Origin: Candidatus Moraniibacteriota bacterium
GTDB taxonomy: Bacteria; Patescibacteriota; Minisyncoccia; Moranbacterales; UBA1568
Length of the DNA stretch: 35,026 nt
Direction: 5' to 3'
NCBI GenBank assembly: GCA_016182385.1
Contig: JACPGV010000006.1
Coordinates: 1-35,026 of the forward strand
Shown here: positions 24,281-33,566 of the stretch, one piece after another
How the letters are laid out: every line of letters begins with the position of its first letter
Numbering within the stretch: position 1 is the first letter of the stretch
The notes under the pieces: model-generated
Databases searched by the model: none
What the model was told of the DNA's origin: nothing
The model's input: the letters and a program-made list of their open reading frames with translations, nothing else
Translations under genes and position numbers: made by a program

Positions 24281-25300
24281 TTAGTAACTGTAATTGTTGA
24301 TATCGATAGCTCCGCTTGGCAACGTGATATCTTGTTCACCATTATTCAGCGTCGTTGAGCCATCAGCGTTAATATTCATCGTCCGTCCATCGGGGCTTAT
24401 CAAGCTTCCCGTACCGTTGTTGATATTGGCACTGCGACCATCCTCTGTCTGCAAATTCATATCACTGATATTTACTTCGCCGCCAAAAGAAGTGACGTCG
24501 ATGCTTCCTTCACCTACTTTAAGAAAAGCATTCTGTATTTGATCTCCGGTATCGGCATCATAGTATTGTCCACATCCGTTTGTGGCAATATTGGAAAGAC
24601 CTGCCTCCACCGCGCCGGAAACACCGAGTCCGATAACATCCGTCGTTATTTTCTTGGCGCACAGCTCTTTGGCTACGGCTACCGGGTTGCCGCCACACGT
24701 TTCTTCTCCATCACTCAACAAAACGATAAGATTCTCATCACCGGATTTTGTTTTTGTCAAAAGAATATCTCCCGCCTTCTTCAAAGAGTCAGCGATAGGC
24801 GTCCACCCGGTCGGCACCAGTTTATTGATTTTTGATTGAGCCACCCCGACATTCACATCACCAAAAAAATACACTTCTTCAATGCCCTGACAAGAAACAG
24901 TTTTTTGCGCTTGCGTGTTATTTCCTTTGTGTCCATAGACGACAATACTCAATTGCACATTATCCGTAAGACCGGCAATAAATTTGTCCGCGGCCGTTTT
25001 GGCAAGATCAATCTTTGCTGTACCGCCGGATTTTTCCATCATACTACCCGAATCATCCATCACCAAAACAATATTTTTCTTCGGTCCGGCACTCTCCTTT
25101 GTCATTTCTTCTTTTCCTGTCGTCGTTTTGGTATCAAAGGTCCCCGTCACCTCCGGTTGATTTCCCAAAACGATGGTGCTCCCATCGGAGGTCTTTATGG
25201 AACCAGTTCCCCGTGTATCAAAAAAGAACATTTTTACAGCAAATCCGATGATACCGAGAAGAATCAAAACGGCAAAAATGATGATGAGCGCATTTTTCAT
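24281..25300 (-). CDS. Membrane-anchored von Willebrand factor A domain protein
   Basis: This 339-aa protein has one N-terminal membrane helix (about 5-26) and an extracytoplasmic vWA domain (about 75-260). The metal-ion-dependent adhesion site is complete: DDSGS (about 82-86), Thr in PTGWTP (about 167) and Asp in LLSDGEE (about 197). Two cysteines near TCGGNP and ATNGCGQYY may form a disulfide. The last 75 residues are Gly/Asn/Asp-rich (SPDGRTMNINADGSTTL) and look like a short beta-repeat tail. It likely binds a protein or other ligand at the cell surface. The unknown 193-aa gene lies 34 bp upstream, same strand, and may be its partner. Confidence 0.88.
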   Translation of the reverse strand: MKNALIIIFAVLILLGIIGFAVKMFFFDTRGTGSIKTSDGSTIVLGNQPEVTGTFDTKTTTGKEEMTKESAGPKKNIVLVMDDSGSMMEKSGGTAKIDLAKTAADKFIAGLTDNVQLSIVVYGHKGNNTQAQKTVSCQGIEEVYFFGDVNVGVAQSKINKLVPTGWTPIADSLKKAGDILLTKTKSGDENLIVLLSDGEETCGGNPVAVAKELCAKKITTDVIGLGVSGAVEAGLSNIATNGCGQYYDADTGDQIQNAFLKVGEGSIDVTSFGGEVNISDMNLQTEDGRSANINNGTGSLISPDGRTMNINADGSTTLNNGEQDITLPSGAIDINNYSY

Positions 25301-25334
25301 ATTTTTATTTTATTTTTGATTATGAAATTATATT

Positions 25335-25916
25335 TTAGAGTTTTCCTATTTTCCAGACCACTGTTCCTGTAGTTTTTCCGGGCTGTGTTCCTTTAATTTT
25401 ATCGATTTCTACACCAATTTCTACACCAATTTTTCCAATATTATTTTTCACAGAAGAACCGTTTCCTCCCTCAAACGTTGTTCCACCAATCGTTGCTGTA
25501 TGAATATTTCCCTCTCCATTACTTACTTGATTAATCTTCGTTGGATTTTCAAGATCAAGCACGCCGGTATTCATAGCAGATGCATCTTTCGATGCAAACG
25601 CGACACAAAGAATTCCTGCCGCCACAGTCGTAAGCGCTGCTTTTGTTACGAATCTTTCTGCTCGAAAAAGAAATTCTTCTCTTGAAGCAGGGGGAAGATT
25701 GTTTGCTATTTTTTGTGCTTCTTTCAGAAGATTATTCTCTAAGAAGTGTCCTTCCTCCAAAGAAACAATCGGTTCTACCGACCCTCCTTCTCCTTGTCCT
25801 CCCACTTGTTCCGCCACCTTCAAAACTTCTGAAGGAACTTCTTCGTTGTTTTCATATCCTTTTTTTCTTTCTCCCTCTCCGTTTTCTGAGACCGGTGCCG
25901 TTTCAAAAGCGCTCAT
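25335..25916 (-). CDS. Unknown single-pass membrane protein (193 aa)
   Basis: I do not recognise the family. The N-terminal 85 residues are acidic and polar (cytoplasmic if the helix is type II), followed by one hydrophobic helix (about 91-108, TKAALTTVAAGILCVAF). The C-terminus (about 110-193) is Gly/Asn/Thr-rich and looks extracellular and beta-structured, resembling the tail of the downstream vWA protein in composition. It shares strand and close spacing with the vWA gene (34-bp gap). Confidence 0.7.
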   Translation of the reverse strand: MSAFETAPVSENGEGERKKGYENNEEVPSEVLKVAEQVGGQGEGGSVEPIVSLEEGHFLENNLLKEAQKIANNLPPASREEFLFRAERFVTKAALTTVAAGILCVAFASKDASAMNTGVLDLENPTKINQVSNGEGNIHTATIGGTTFEGGNGSSVKNNIGKIGVEIGVEIDKIKGTQPGKTTGTVVWKIGKL

Positions 25917-25960
25917 AGCGTTACGTTCTTGGAAAAATTATTACAAAACTTCTCAAAATA

Positions 25961-26218
25961 TTATTCTTTGGCAAGCGTCTTTAAGTATTCCTTCTCCCGC
26001 TCATAAATCCTTCCCAATGCTTCCGGATCATCTCGCGCGTCGACTTTTTCTTGAATATCGGAGAAAAATGCCGGTAATTCATCCACATGTTCAGAAAATT
26101 CCTCTACAAAAGTTTTCTGCATATCCTCCCCACCTTTTTCGAGCGTCAACAACAACAGGGACTTTTGTCCATCTGTGAGTGTTGACGCGGCAATAATTTC
26201 CCGAATGCGGTCCATCAT
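25961..26218 (-). CDS. Small soluble helical protein, unknown (85 aa)
   Basis: This acidic, helix-rich protein has no membrane segment or recognised domain. It looks like a small two- or three-helix bundle (LTDGQKSLLLLTLEKGG, then FVEEFSEHVDELPAFFSDIQEKVDAR). Two ATGs in a row (26218, 26215) can start it, and it has its own extended -10 at 26240. The next downstream gene is the 193-aa membrane protein, 44 bp on. I assign no function. Confidence 0.6.
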   Translation of the reverse strand: MMDRIREIIAASTLTDGQKSLLLLTLEKGGEDMQKTFVEEFSEHVDELPAFFSDIQEKVDARDDPEALGRIYEREKEYLKTLAKE

Positions 26219-26239
26219 AAACTTTCTTTAACTCCCTTA

Positions 26240-26245
26240 AGTATA
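26240..26245 (-). promoter_or_regulatory. Extended -10 (TGGTATACT) before the 85-aa gene
   Basis: TATACT with TGG upstream on the minus strand would start transcription about 15 nt before the ATG at 26218. No clear -35 is visible. Confidence 0.5.
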
Positions 26246-26283
26246 CCAGATATTCAGAAAAAAGACATTCTTTCTTGCTGCTT

Positions 26284-28548
26284 TCACGTCTTTCTAAGCG
26301 GTGCGACGCCAAGCATCATTTTCTTCACACCGAAACGCTTAAAAGCAATGGTGATGAGCGTACCGGAAAGAGAAATGACAAGTCCCGAACCAAACTGAGG
26401 GTGTTCTACCGTATCTCCCGGTCGCACCTCTTCTCTTGTAAGTGGCGCGCTCTTCACGGTCTGATTTTTCTTATCATCCCCCGATACGCTCTTGGCCATC
26501 GTCACAAAAGCATCGTTCTTTTTCGCTGACTGGGGAAATTTTCGAAACGATTTCTGAAAATATCTTTTGCCAAGCATTCCCGACGAAACACGTTCTGCTT
26601 CATCGATTAAATGCTCGGGAATCTCCTGTATGAAACGCGATGGCGGGTTGACCTGTGTCGATCCGAAAATAGTCCGCTGCTCGGTATACAAAAGATAGAC
26701 CTTCTCCTCGGCACGCGTGAGGCCGACATACATCAAACGACGCTCTTCTTCCAATTCGCCAGAAGAGAGAGCGCTACGAGAATGAGGGAAAATACCTTCC
26801 TCCAACCCAAGAATAAATATTATCGGAAATTCCAATCCCTTGGAGCTATGAATCGTCATCACATGCACGCATTCATTTTTCTCACTGATCTCATCCGTAT
26901 CCGAAGAAAGCGCCACCTCCTCAAGAAACCGGTGCAGTGCCTCCTCAACCGATAGGTGATCATATTTCTGAGCTACCGAAAGGAGTTCGCGCACGTTTTC
27001 CTGCCGCACTTCTCCTTCTGCTGTTCCGTCAGCGATACTATCGATGTATCCGCTCTCCCGACCAATTTTATCGAGTAATTCCGGAAAATGCATTTCCGAT
27101 TGTGTTTCCATTTCAGATCGCAACCGAAGAAATATATCGGCAAAGTTTCTGATAATTTGTCTTTTTCCTTCACGTATATCACTATTTTCTTCTCCCAATC
27201 GATACGCGGCATCCAAAAAATCGATCCCTTGCTCTCTCGCAAATACACTCCATTTCTCAAGTGTTGCCTTACCCAAGCCGCGCGACGGTTCATTAACAAT
27301 TCGCTCGAGTGCCAAAAAATCACGCGGGTTTTCCAAAAACCGCACGTAAGCAATCATATCTTTGATTTCCTTACGCTGATAAAATTTCAATCCACCGACG
27401 ATGCGATAGCTGATCGAGTGACGCAAAAATATCTCTTCCAGTATGCGCGACTGCGCGTTGGTTCTATACAACACGGCAAAATCACTGTATGGTCGTCCAC
27501 CGCTCCGTTCCCGAACGATCGTCTCCGCCACAAAACGCGCTTCCGCTTCTTCGTCCTCTGCCGGCACAAGCGTAATCCGTTCTCCCTGATGTGTCTCAGT
27601 CCAAAGTTTCTTATGACGTTGATAAACATTCTTGGAAATAATACCATCTGCCGCATCCAAAATAACCTGTGTCGAACGATAGTTCTGATCAAGCGTAATA
27701 ACGACTGCTTCCGGATGATCTTTTTCAAAATTAAGAATGTTTCTGATATCCGCCTGCCGCCAACCATAAATCGACTGATAATCATCACCAATAACAAAAA
27801 TATTCTTATGTTTCTTCGCGAGCAAATGAACAAAAAGGTATTGCGGATAATTGGTATCCTGATATTCATCCACCATCACATAACGAAAAATATTCTGATA
27901 TCGTTCCAATGTTTCCGGATATTCCTGAAACAGTTTGACTGTAAGCATAATCAGGTCATCAAAATCAAGACTGTTTCCCGAACGCAATTCTTTTTGATAA
28001 TGAGCATACACTTTGGCGACAATTTCCTCGTAATAACTCCCGGCTTGCGCCGCGTACTGTTCCTCGCTCATAAAAGCATTTTTGGCACGTGAAAGAGCAT
28101 CCAAAACAGCCCGGGGTTTTATTTGATCAGGATCGATTTCAAGTTCCTTCATCGATTTTTTTACCATTGACTCCTGATCCTGACTATCGAGAATGTTGAA
28201 CCGTTTGTCATAGCCAAGCACCACGATCTCCCGTCGCAAAATACGGCAACAAATATTATGAAATGTACCAATATATTGAGGCAGAGTCATGGCTCCATAT
28301 TCCGCCGCCCCACTCTGCGAAAGAAGCTTCCCAATACGCTCGCGCATTTCTCCCGCCGCTTTATTGGTAAACGTCACCGCGAGAATATTCTCGGGAGAAA
28401 CTTTTTTCTCCTCAATAAGATACGCGATCCGATGCGTAAGTGTCTTCGTCTTCCCCGATCCTGCTCCAGCCAAAATAAGCACCGGTCCTTCTGTCTGAAG
28501 CACCGCTTTTTTCTGTTCCGGATTAAGTCCTTCTTCCCAAAATTTCAT
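26284..28548 (-). CDS. UvrD/PcrA-type superfamily 1 DNA helicase
   Basis: This 754-aa ATP-dependent 3'-5' helicase acts in nucleotide excision and mismatch repair and in clearing replication blocks. Walker A is GAGSGKT (about 28-34); motif II is VDEYQDT (about 226-232). QNYRS (motif IV) and the late VMTIHSSKGLEFP (motif V) and VGLTRAEEKVYLLY (motif VI) are all present. The C-terminal KFGV-like Tudor fold (VEHPQFGSGLVISL) is typical of PcrA/UvrD and binds RNA polymerase in studied homologs. It ends with TGA. Its start shares the intergenic region with the divergent prenyltransferase gene. Confidence 0.95.
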   Translation of the reverse strand: MKFWEEGLNPEQKKAVLQTEGPVLILAGAGSGKTKTLTHRIAYLIEEKKVSPENILAVTFTNKAAGEMRERIGKLLSQSGAAEYGAMTLPQYIGTFHNICCRILRREIVVLGYDKRFNILDSQDQESMVKKSMKELEIDPDQIKPRAVLDALSRAKNAFMSEEQYAAQAGSYYEEIVAKVYAHYQKELRSGNSLDFDDLIMLTVKLFQEYPETLERYQNIFRYVMVDEYQDTNYPQYLFVHLLAKKHKNIFVIGDDYQSIYGWRQADIRNILNFEKDHPEAVVITLDQNYRSTQVILDAADGIISKNVYQRHKKLWTETHQGERITLVPAEDEEAEARFVAETIVRERSGGRPYSDFAVLYRTNAQSRILEEIFLRHSISYRIVGGLKFYQRKEIKDMIAYVRFLENPRDFLALERIVNEPSRGLGKATLEKWSVFAREQGIDFLDAAYRLGEENSDIREGKRQIIRNFADIFLRLRSEMETQSEMHFPELLDKIGRESGYIDSIADGTAEGEVRQENVRELLSVAQKYDHLSVEEALHRFLEEVALSSDTDEISEKNECVHVMTIHSSKGLEFPIIFILGLEEGIFPHSRSALSSGELEEERRLMYVGLTRAEEKVYLLYTEQRTIFGSTQVNPPSRFIQEIPEHLIDEAERVSSGMLGKRYFQKSFRKFPQSAKKNDAFVTMAKSVSGDDKKNQTVKSAPLTREEVRPGDTVEHPQFGSGLVISLSGTLITIAFKRFGVKKMMLGVAPLRKT

Positions 28549-28569
28549 AAAAATATGCAGAACTTTCGT

Positions 28570-28575
28570 ATTGTA
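28570..28575 (-). promoter_or_regulatory. Extended -10 (TGATACAAT) of the helicase gene
   Basis: TACAAT with TGA upstream on the minus strand gives a leader of about 14 nt before the ATG at 28548. The element TGTGATACAAT here resembles those at 20795, 21525 and 23119. Confidence 0.5.
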
Positions 28576-28596
28576 TCACATCCATTTCATTCCCTC

Positions 28597-28602
28597 TATA
28601 AT
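28597..28602 (+). promoter_or_regulatory. -10 box (TATAAT) of the prenyltransferase gene
   Basis: A consensus TATAAT at 28597-28602 would start transcription about 19 nt before the ATG at 28628. A TGCTACACT lies closer still. There is no good -35 at 17 nt. Confidence 0.45.
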
Positions 28603-28627
28603 CACTAAATATGCTACACTATTCGAT

Positions 28628-30262
28628 ATGAAACGCTTTTTCTTTCACACTCTTCACATGATCGAAAACACGCCTCTGACACTGGCGTCATTCGCAATGA
28701 CCTTTTTCGCGCTGATTGTCGCGCGTCTTCTCATCGAAAATGCTCTTGGTTTATTTCAACCGCAAAGCTTTTTTTATCTCTTTTTTGAATTCGCGCATAC
28801 CTTTCTTTTTTTTCTTTGTTCCTTCATTCTCCTTTTACCTCTCGTACGTTTTGCCGGTAACACCGATTATGAGAAAGCCGCTCATGTTCTTCTTTTCGGT
28901 TTTCTTATTATCCTTACCCCACCGATAATAGATGTTTGGATTTTCAATGGCGCACATTTTTGGAGTTTTTATGAATTTGACGGACTCTTGGGACTTGTCC
29001 AAAGATATTTTACCTTCTTTGGCGACACGCCAAACATGGGTATCACCTATGGTGTGCGCGTAGAAGTCGCTCTCGTGACCATTGCTCTTGGTTTTTATGC
29101 TTTTCTCACATCCCGACGCATCACGAAAGCGATTCTCGTTTCTCTGTTTGCGTACAGCATCCTCTTTGTCCTCGGCACATTTCCCTCTTGGATTACCATT
29201 CTTTTCTTTCTTTTTCAAAAAAGCCTTCTTGCTATCAATGCGAATGACGTGGCCGCTCTCTTTCTCACTCCGGAAAATATTTTCTCACGTCACATCGTTG
29301 ATTTTCGTAGTGTTCTCAACGTAAAAATGAGTCTCGTCTACGCGCTCCTTCTCGTTATCCTTTCCGGAATATTTCTCTTTCGTGAACACCGTGTCTACAG
29401 CGTTGCTCTCTGGCGTAATGCTCGTTTTCCACAACTTCTCTACCATGGTGGCCTGCTTCTTCTCGGTATGTTCCTTGCTCTTCACTTTACCGATAGCGTT
29501 TTTCCTCTTGATCTTTTCCATGGTCTCGCGCTCATTGTTCTTCTGTGCGCTGTCGAAAGCGCTTGGCTTGCTTCCGTCATCGCTAACGATTTTTACGATA
29601 TACCCATTGATGAAAAAACAAACAAAGACCGTCCCCTGATACAAAAAACCATCCCCCAAAAAACGTATGCTTTGTTTGGTTGTCTCTTCTTTTTTCTTTC
29701 CCTCTTTTTCGCTGGCATAGTAAATTTTTCCGCCACGCTTCTTCTTCTTGCTTACCAAACACTCGCTTGGCTCTATTCCGCACCACCCCTTCGTCTCAAA
29801 CGATTTCCTCTCATCGCAACACTTTTTGCCGCCACTGCCGGACTTCTTATTTTAATAATCGGCTTTCTTGTCGTCTCGCCTACGAACAATCTTTCTCTTC
29901 TTCCTCTTCCTATACTTCTCTTTCTTTTTTTGGCCTATCTTTTCATCTTGCCCGTCAAAGACTTCAAAGACAGCCTGAGCGATGGTGCCCATCACGTCTA
30001 TACAATCCCCGTACTCTTGGGTATAAAAAAAGCCAAACTTCTTCTTGGCTCATTCGTCTTTCTTTTTTATGTTGCCAGTATTTTTCTTCTCAATATGCGC
30101 GCTCTGCTCCCGATAGCTCTTTGTGTCGGAAGTCTTTCTTTCTGGATTATTCAAAAAGGAGTCGCCAACGAAAAAAGTTTTTTTTCTTTCCGCGCTCTCC
30201 CGGGACAACTCCTCGCGCTCACCATTATTTACGGACTGGTCATCGCGTACTCGCTTTCATAG
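28628..30262 (+). CDS. UbiA-family prenyltransferase with extra N-terminal membrane domain
   Basis: I start at the ATG at 28628 (544 aa); the frame is open to 28571 but the stretch in between carries the -10 box. The C-terminal part (about 285-544) is a UbiA-type integral membrane prenyltransferase. The first Asp motif is NDFYDIPIDEKTNKDRP (from about 320), and the second is KDFKDSLSDG (Asp about 445 and 448), followed by YTIPVLLG. The N-terminal part (about 1-280) is a further polytopic membrane region of about eight helices with no motif I recognise. Family members attach a prenyl chain to an aromatic or polar acceptor in quinone, heme or lipid pathways; the acceptor is unknown. Its 3' end overlaps the convergent KsgA gene by 34 bp. 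Confidence 0.85.
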   Translation: MKRFFFHTLHMIENTPLTLASFAMTFFALIVARLLIENALGLFQPQSFFYLFFEFAHTFLFFLCSFILLLPLVRFAGNTDYEKAAHVLLFGFLIILTPPIIDVWIFNGAHFWSFYEFDGLLGLVQRYFTFFGDTPNMGITYGVRVEVALVTIALGFYAFLTSRRITKAILVSLFAYSILFVLGTFPSWITILFFLFQKSLLAINANDVAALFLTPENIFSRHIVDFRSVLNVKMSLVYALLLVILSGIFLFREHRVYSVALWRNARFPQLLYHGGLLLLGMFLALHFTDSVFPLDLFHGLALIVLLCAVESAWLASVIANDFYDIPIDEKTNKDRPLIQKTIPQKTYALFGCLFFFLSLFFAGIVNFSATLLLLAYQTLAWLYSAPPLRLKRFPLIATLFAATAGLLILIIGFLVVSPTNNLSLLPLPILLFLFLAYLFILPVKDFKDSLSDGAHHVYTIPVLLGIKKAKLLLGSFVFLFYVASIFLLNMRALLPIALCVGSLSFWIIQKGVANEKSFFSFRALPGQLLALTIIYGLVIAYSLS

Positions 30263-31062
30263 ACAAAAAGAAGTCTTTCCCAATCAGCCATACTCAAAGC
30301 TTGCGCGCGAATGTCTTTTTTTAAATCACTTCGTGCCAAAAGAGTTTCTATAAACAAACGATCCAGATGAAGTCCGGAAGAAAGATTATTACAAAGCGTT
30401 TTTCTTCTCGCGGCAAATCCTATTTTTACCAAACGAAAAAATCGTTTTTCTGTCTCTTCATCGTATGAACGATTCGGTATGATATGAACGACAGCACTCT
30501 CCACTTTCGGTACCGGATCAAACGCTTCTTTAGGAACAAATATTTTTTTCTCCGCCGTGGCAAAATATTGAACCATAACGGAAAGAAGCGACATCGAGCC
30601 CGGCTTGGCGACCAAACGATCAGCCACTTCATTCTGCACCATAAGCGTTATTGTTTTGGGCTGATGTTTCAATGAAAGCAACCGGCGAAGAATCGGCGCG
30701 GTAATGTAATAGGGAATGTTCGCAATCACTTTATATCCCTGTTCGGCAAATCCAGATGTCACAAATAATTTTTCCAAATCAAGAGAAAGAATATCTCCTT
30801 CTACTATTGAGACGCCTTCCCGATGAGCATTCTGTTTCTGTAGCTCTTCTGCCAATCGATGATCCAATTCGATGGCCAGTATTTTTTTTACGCACGGCAC
30901 AAGCGCGAACGTTAATGCGCCCATTCCCGGTCCGATTTCCAACACAGAATCCTCCGCCTGAACATTAGCAATCTCGAGGATGTTTTGGACAACGCTCTCG
31001 TCTCTCAAAAAATTCTGCCCGAGAGATTTCTTTGCTCTTATTGTTTTTTCTGTTCTTTTCAT
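30229..31062 (-). CDS. ksgA: 16S rRNA (adenine-dimethyl) transferase KsgA/RsmA
   Basis: This 277-aa enzyme dimethylates two adjacent adenines near the 3' end of 16S rRNA during small-subunit maturation. It shows the KsgA opening KKSLGQNFLRD, SAM motif I EIGPGMG (about 42-48), and the catalytic NIPYYIT (about 115-121). The C-terminal helical domain has SAVVHI and the FAARRKTLCNNLS segment typical of the family. It is the last gene of the minus-strand cluster, 7 nt after the RlpA-like gene, and overlaps the prenyltransferase gene tail to tail. Confidence 0.96.
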   Translation of the reverse strand: MKRTEKTIRAKKSLGQNFLRDESVVQNILEIANVQAEDSVLEIGPGMGALTFALVPCVKKILAIELDHRLAEELQKQNAHREGVSIVEGDILSLDLEKLFVTSGFAEQGYKVIANIPYYITAPILRRLLSLKHQPKTITLMVQNEVADRLVAKPGSMSLLSVMVQYFATAEKKIFVPKEAFDPVPKVESAVVHIIPNRSYDEETEKRFFRLVKIGFAARRKTLCNNLSSGLHLDRLFIETLLARSDLKKDIRAQALSMADWERLLFVYESEYAMTSP

Positions 31063-31069
31063 TTCTCTA

Positions 31070-32005
31070 TCAATTAGTTATTTCTTCCATTTTCACATCA
31101 ATGACACCGGCGCCCACTGAAGCGATCTGAGCAAAAGCCACCTTGTCAAGATCGATAATACGCCCGGGAACAAACGGCCCACGATCATTGATAACCACGA
31201 TGACACTTTTCCCGTTAGCCATATTTGTCACCTTGACATAACTTCCTTTTGGGAGCCAAGGATTTGCGGCTGCCATCGTTCCTGTCCACGCATACCACGA
31301 CGCCGCTCCTCGATGACTTTTTCCAAGCTTCACGTATGTTCCCTGCGTCGTAATTTCCGTTACCGGTTCTTTTATTCTTTCCGTTTTAATAAGCTTTCGA
31401 TTCACCTCTTTGCCGTCGTGCTTGCTCACACGATAAGTGAGCCGATCAATACCCTTTTCCCCTTTCTGTGTCACGCTGGTTTTTCGCCATGAAAGCTTAT
31501 CGTCCTCTACAGTCTTTTTTTCAAACGATACCGCTTTCTCTACTGATTGCTCTTCTATTTCAACCCGCGTAATACGAATAATCATATCAGAAATGATACC
31601 CTCCCCTCTCCCCGGTTTCACTATATCATCCTCATCAAGCACAACTCCCCCTTCCACGAGAGCTCCTTCAATGGTTGGCGCCTGAACAAAAATCTCCTGC
31701 TCCTTCTTATCTACCACTACAATGATTTTTTGGGCCCGATCGATGTATACGCAAGTATTAAAAAATACCTTACTCTCTTTTTCCGGAAAAACAATATCCT
31801 TCGGACCAAGAAAAATTTTTTCTTGTTCAAGAAAATCAGAAACAGTCTGTCCCGTATGATGCCGCAAAGAAAATGTCATTCCCTCATCAACGAGGCAAAT
31901 ATTTTTTGCAGCCGATAAAAATCGATTATCGTCCGGTCTATTGGTAAAAATATATACACCAACACCGCTTACCACTACGACTATGACAAAAAAAATCTTT
32001 TTCAT
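31070..32005 (-). CDS. DUF348-G5-RlpA (double-psi beta-barrel) cell-wall protein
   Basis: This exported 311-aa protein has one N-terminal membrane helix (about 3-20), two DUF348 repeats (about 36-92 and 93-150), a G5 domain (about 150-226) and a C-terminal RlpA/3D-like double-psi beta-barrel (about 232-310). The barrel shows the pattern TNMANGKSVIVVINDRGP followed by GRIIDL. The order is like that of resuscitation-promoting-factor and YocH/YabE proteins of Gram-positives, whose C-terminal domains act on or bind peptidoglycan. It sits 6 nt after the ComM-like gene in a tight operon. Confidence 0.9.
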   Translation of the reverse strand: MKKIFFVIVVVVSGVGVYIFTNRPDDNRFLSAAKNICLVDEGMTFSLRHHTGQTVSDFLEQEKIFLGPKDIVFPEKESKVFFNTCVYIDRAQKIIVVVDKKEQEIFVQAPTIEGALVEGGVVLDEDDIVKPGRGEGIISDMIIRITRVEIEEQSVEKAVSFEKKTVEDDKLSWRKTSVTQKGEKGIDRLTYRVSKHDGKEVNRKLIKTERIKEPVTEITTQGTYVKLGKSHRGAASWYAWTGTMAAANPWLPKGSYVKVTNMANGKSVIVVINDRGPFVPGRIIDLDKVAFAQIASVGAGVIDVKMEEITN

Positions 32006-32011
32006 GAAGAG

Positions 32012-33532
32012 CTATTCCTTGAATCGATATTGTAAAGCTTCGGCAACATGTGGCACCTCAATATGCTCCGCCGAAGAAAGATCGGCGATAGTCCGCGCCA
32101 CCTTGAGCACGCGCGTGTATGCTCGAGCGGAAAGAGCAAGCTGTGTCACTGCCGCTCGTAAAAGAAGTCGCGCTTCTTCATTAAGGGCACAGTGCTCTTT
32201 TACGAGTTGACTCGTCATTTCTGCATTTGTTTTTGGCGAGGCAAACCGTTTTTTCTGAAAAGCTCGCGCTCGTTCCACTCGTTCCCGAATAGACATGCTT
32301 GCCTCGGCGCCAGTACTCTTTTTTTCCAGTTTTTCGATTTTAACGCGAGGAACATCAACGTGCAAATCAATACGGTCAAGAATTGGCCCGGAAATTTTTT
32401 GTCGATACCGCACAACTTGATGTGGCAAACAAGCACACAGGCGCTCCGGATCACCACTATGCCCGCAGGGGCAAGGATTCATCGCTGCCACCAACATAAA
32501 ACGCGCCGGAAAATAAAGCGACCCCTTCGCGCGAGAAACAGTAATTTCTCCGTCTTCAAGTGGTTGACGCAAGTTTTCCAAAACCGTTCTTGAAAACTCC
32601 GCAAATTCATCCAAAAAAAGCACTCCTCGGTGTGCCAAACTAATTTCTCCCGGTCGAGGGAATGTTCCACCGCCAACAAGGGCCACTGCACTCGCCGTAT
32701 GATGAGGAGATCGAAATGGTCGTTTTTTTACCAATCCGAGACCTTTTGGCAATCGTCCTGCCACTGAAAATATTTTGGTGATTTCTAAACTTTCCTCCAT
32801 ATCCAACCGCGGAAGAATGGTCGGCAGGGTCTTCGCCAAAAGTGTTTTTCCCGAACCGGGTGGTCCGATAAAAAGAATATTGTGCCCGCCGGCGGCGGCA
32901 ATTTCAAGTGCGCGCTTCGCATGCTCCTGACCGGCTATATGTGCCATATCAAAATCTCCTTGTTCTTCCACTGTCTCAAAAGAAATTTCTTGCTTCTGGC
33001 ACGGAGTTATTGATAATTTTCCAGTTAAATGTTTTGCCAAAGAAAAAAGATTTTTAACTGGAATAACGGTAATACCCTCAACAAGAGCGGCCTCCTCGGC
33101 ATTTTCTTCTGGTACATATATTTCTTCAAATCCATTCTCCTTGGCAAAAAGAGCGATCGGCAACACTCCCTGCACTTTTCGCGTGCTCCCATCAAGCGAT
33201 AACTCCCCGATAAAAATTTTTCTTTCCGTTCGAAAAGAAATTTGTTCTGTCGCGAGAAGAAACGCGATCGCTATGGGCACATCGTAAATAGGTGTGTTTT
33301 TCGGCAAATCAGCCGGCGCCAAATTCACCGTTACCCGTCCGCACTGATGTGGCGGTTTAAATCCACTGTTCTTGAGCGCCGCGCTTACCCGATCACGAGA
33401 CTCTTTCGTCGCAACATCGGGAAGGCCCACAATGGCAAAGTTGTGTAATCCAGCCAAAAGAACATCGGCCTCCACCTCCACCAATACGCTTTCCACACCA
33501 AAGGTTATTGCTGAATATACCCGAGAAGCCAT
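32012..33532 (-). CDS. comM: YifB/ComM-family Mg-chelatase-like AAA+ ATPase
   Basis: This 506-aa protein has an N-terminal Lon-protease-like S5 fold domain (about 1-170), a Mg-chelatase-type AAA+ domain with Walker A GPPGSGKT (about 223-230) and Walker B LFLDEFAEF, and the family's Cys cluster (CPCGHSGD...CAC). The C-terminal Mg-chelatase domain follows. ComM in naturally competent bacteria is a helicase that promotes branch migration during uptake of foreign DNA; this is the family's known role. It starts 34 nt after the LspA gene and shares its operon. Confidence 0.92.
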   Translation of the reverse strand: MASRVYSAITFGVESVLVEVEADVLLAGLHNFAIVGLPDVATKESRDRVSAALKNSGFKPPHQCGRVTVNLAPADLPKNTPIYDVPIAIAFLLATEQISFRTERKIFIGELSLDGSTRKVQGVLPIALFAKENGFEEIYVPEENAEEAALVEGITVIPVKNLFSLAKHLTGKLSITPCQKQEISFETVEEQGDFDMAHIAGQEHAKRALEIAAAGGHNILFIGPPGSGKTLLAKTLPTILPRLDMEESLEITKIFSVAGRLPKGLGLVKKRPFRSPHHTASAVALVGGGTFPRPGEISLAHRGVLFLDEFAEFSRTVLENLRQPLEDGEITVSRAKGSLYFPARFMLVAAMNPCPCGHSGDPERLCACLPHQVVRYRQKISGPILDRIDLHVDVPRVKIEKLEKKSTGAEASMSIRERVERARAFQKKRFASPKTNAEMTSQLVKEHCALNEEARLLLRAAVTQLALSARAYTRVLKVARTIADLSSAEHIEVPHVAEALQYRFKE

Positions 33533-33566
33533 AAAACGGTACCTTCAATAAAAAAATTAAATCTCT

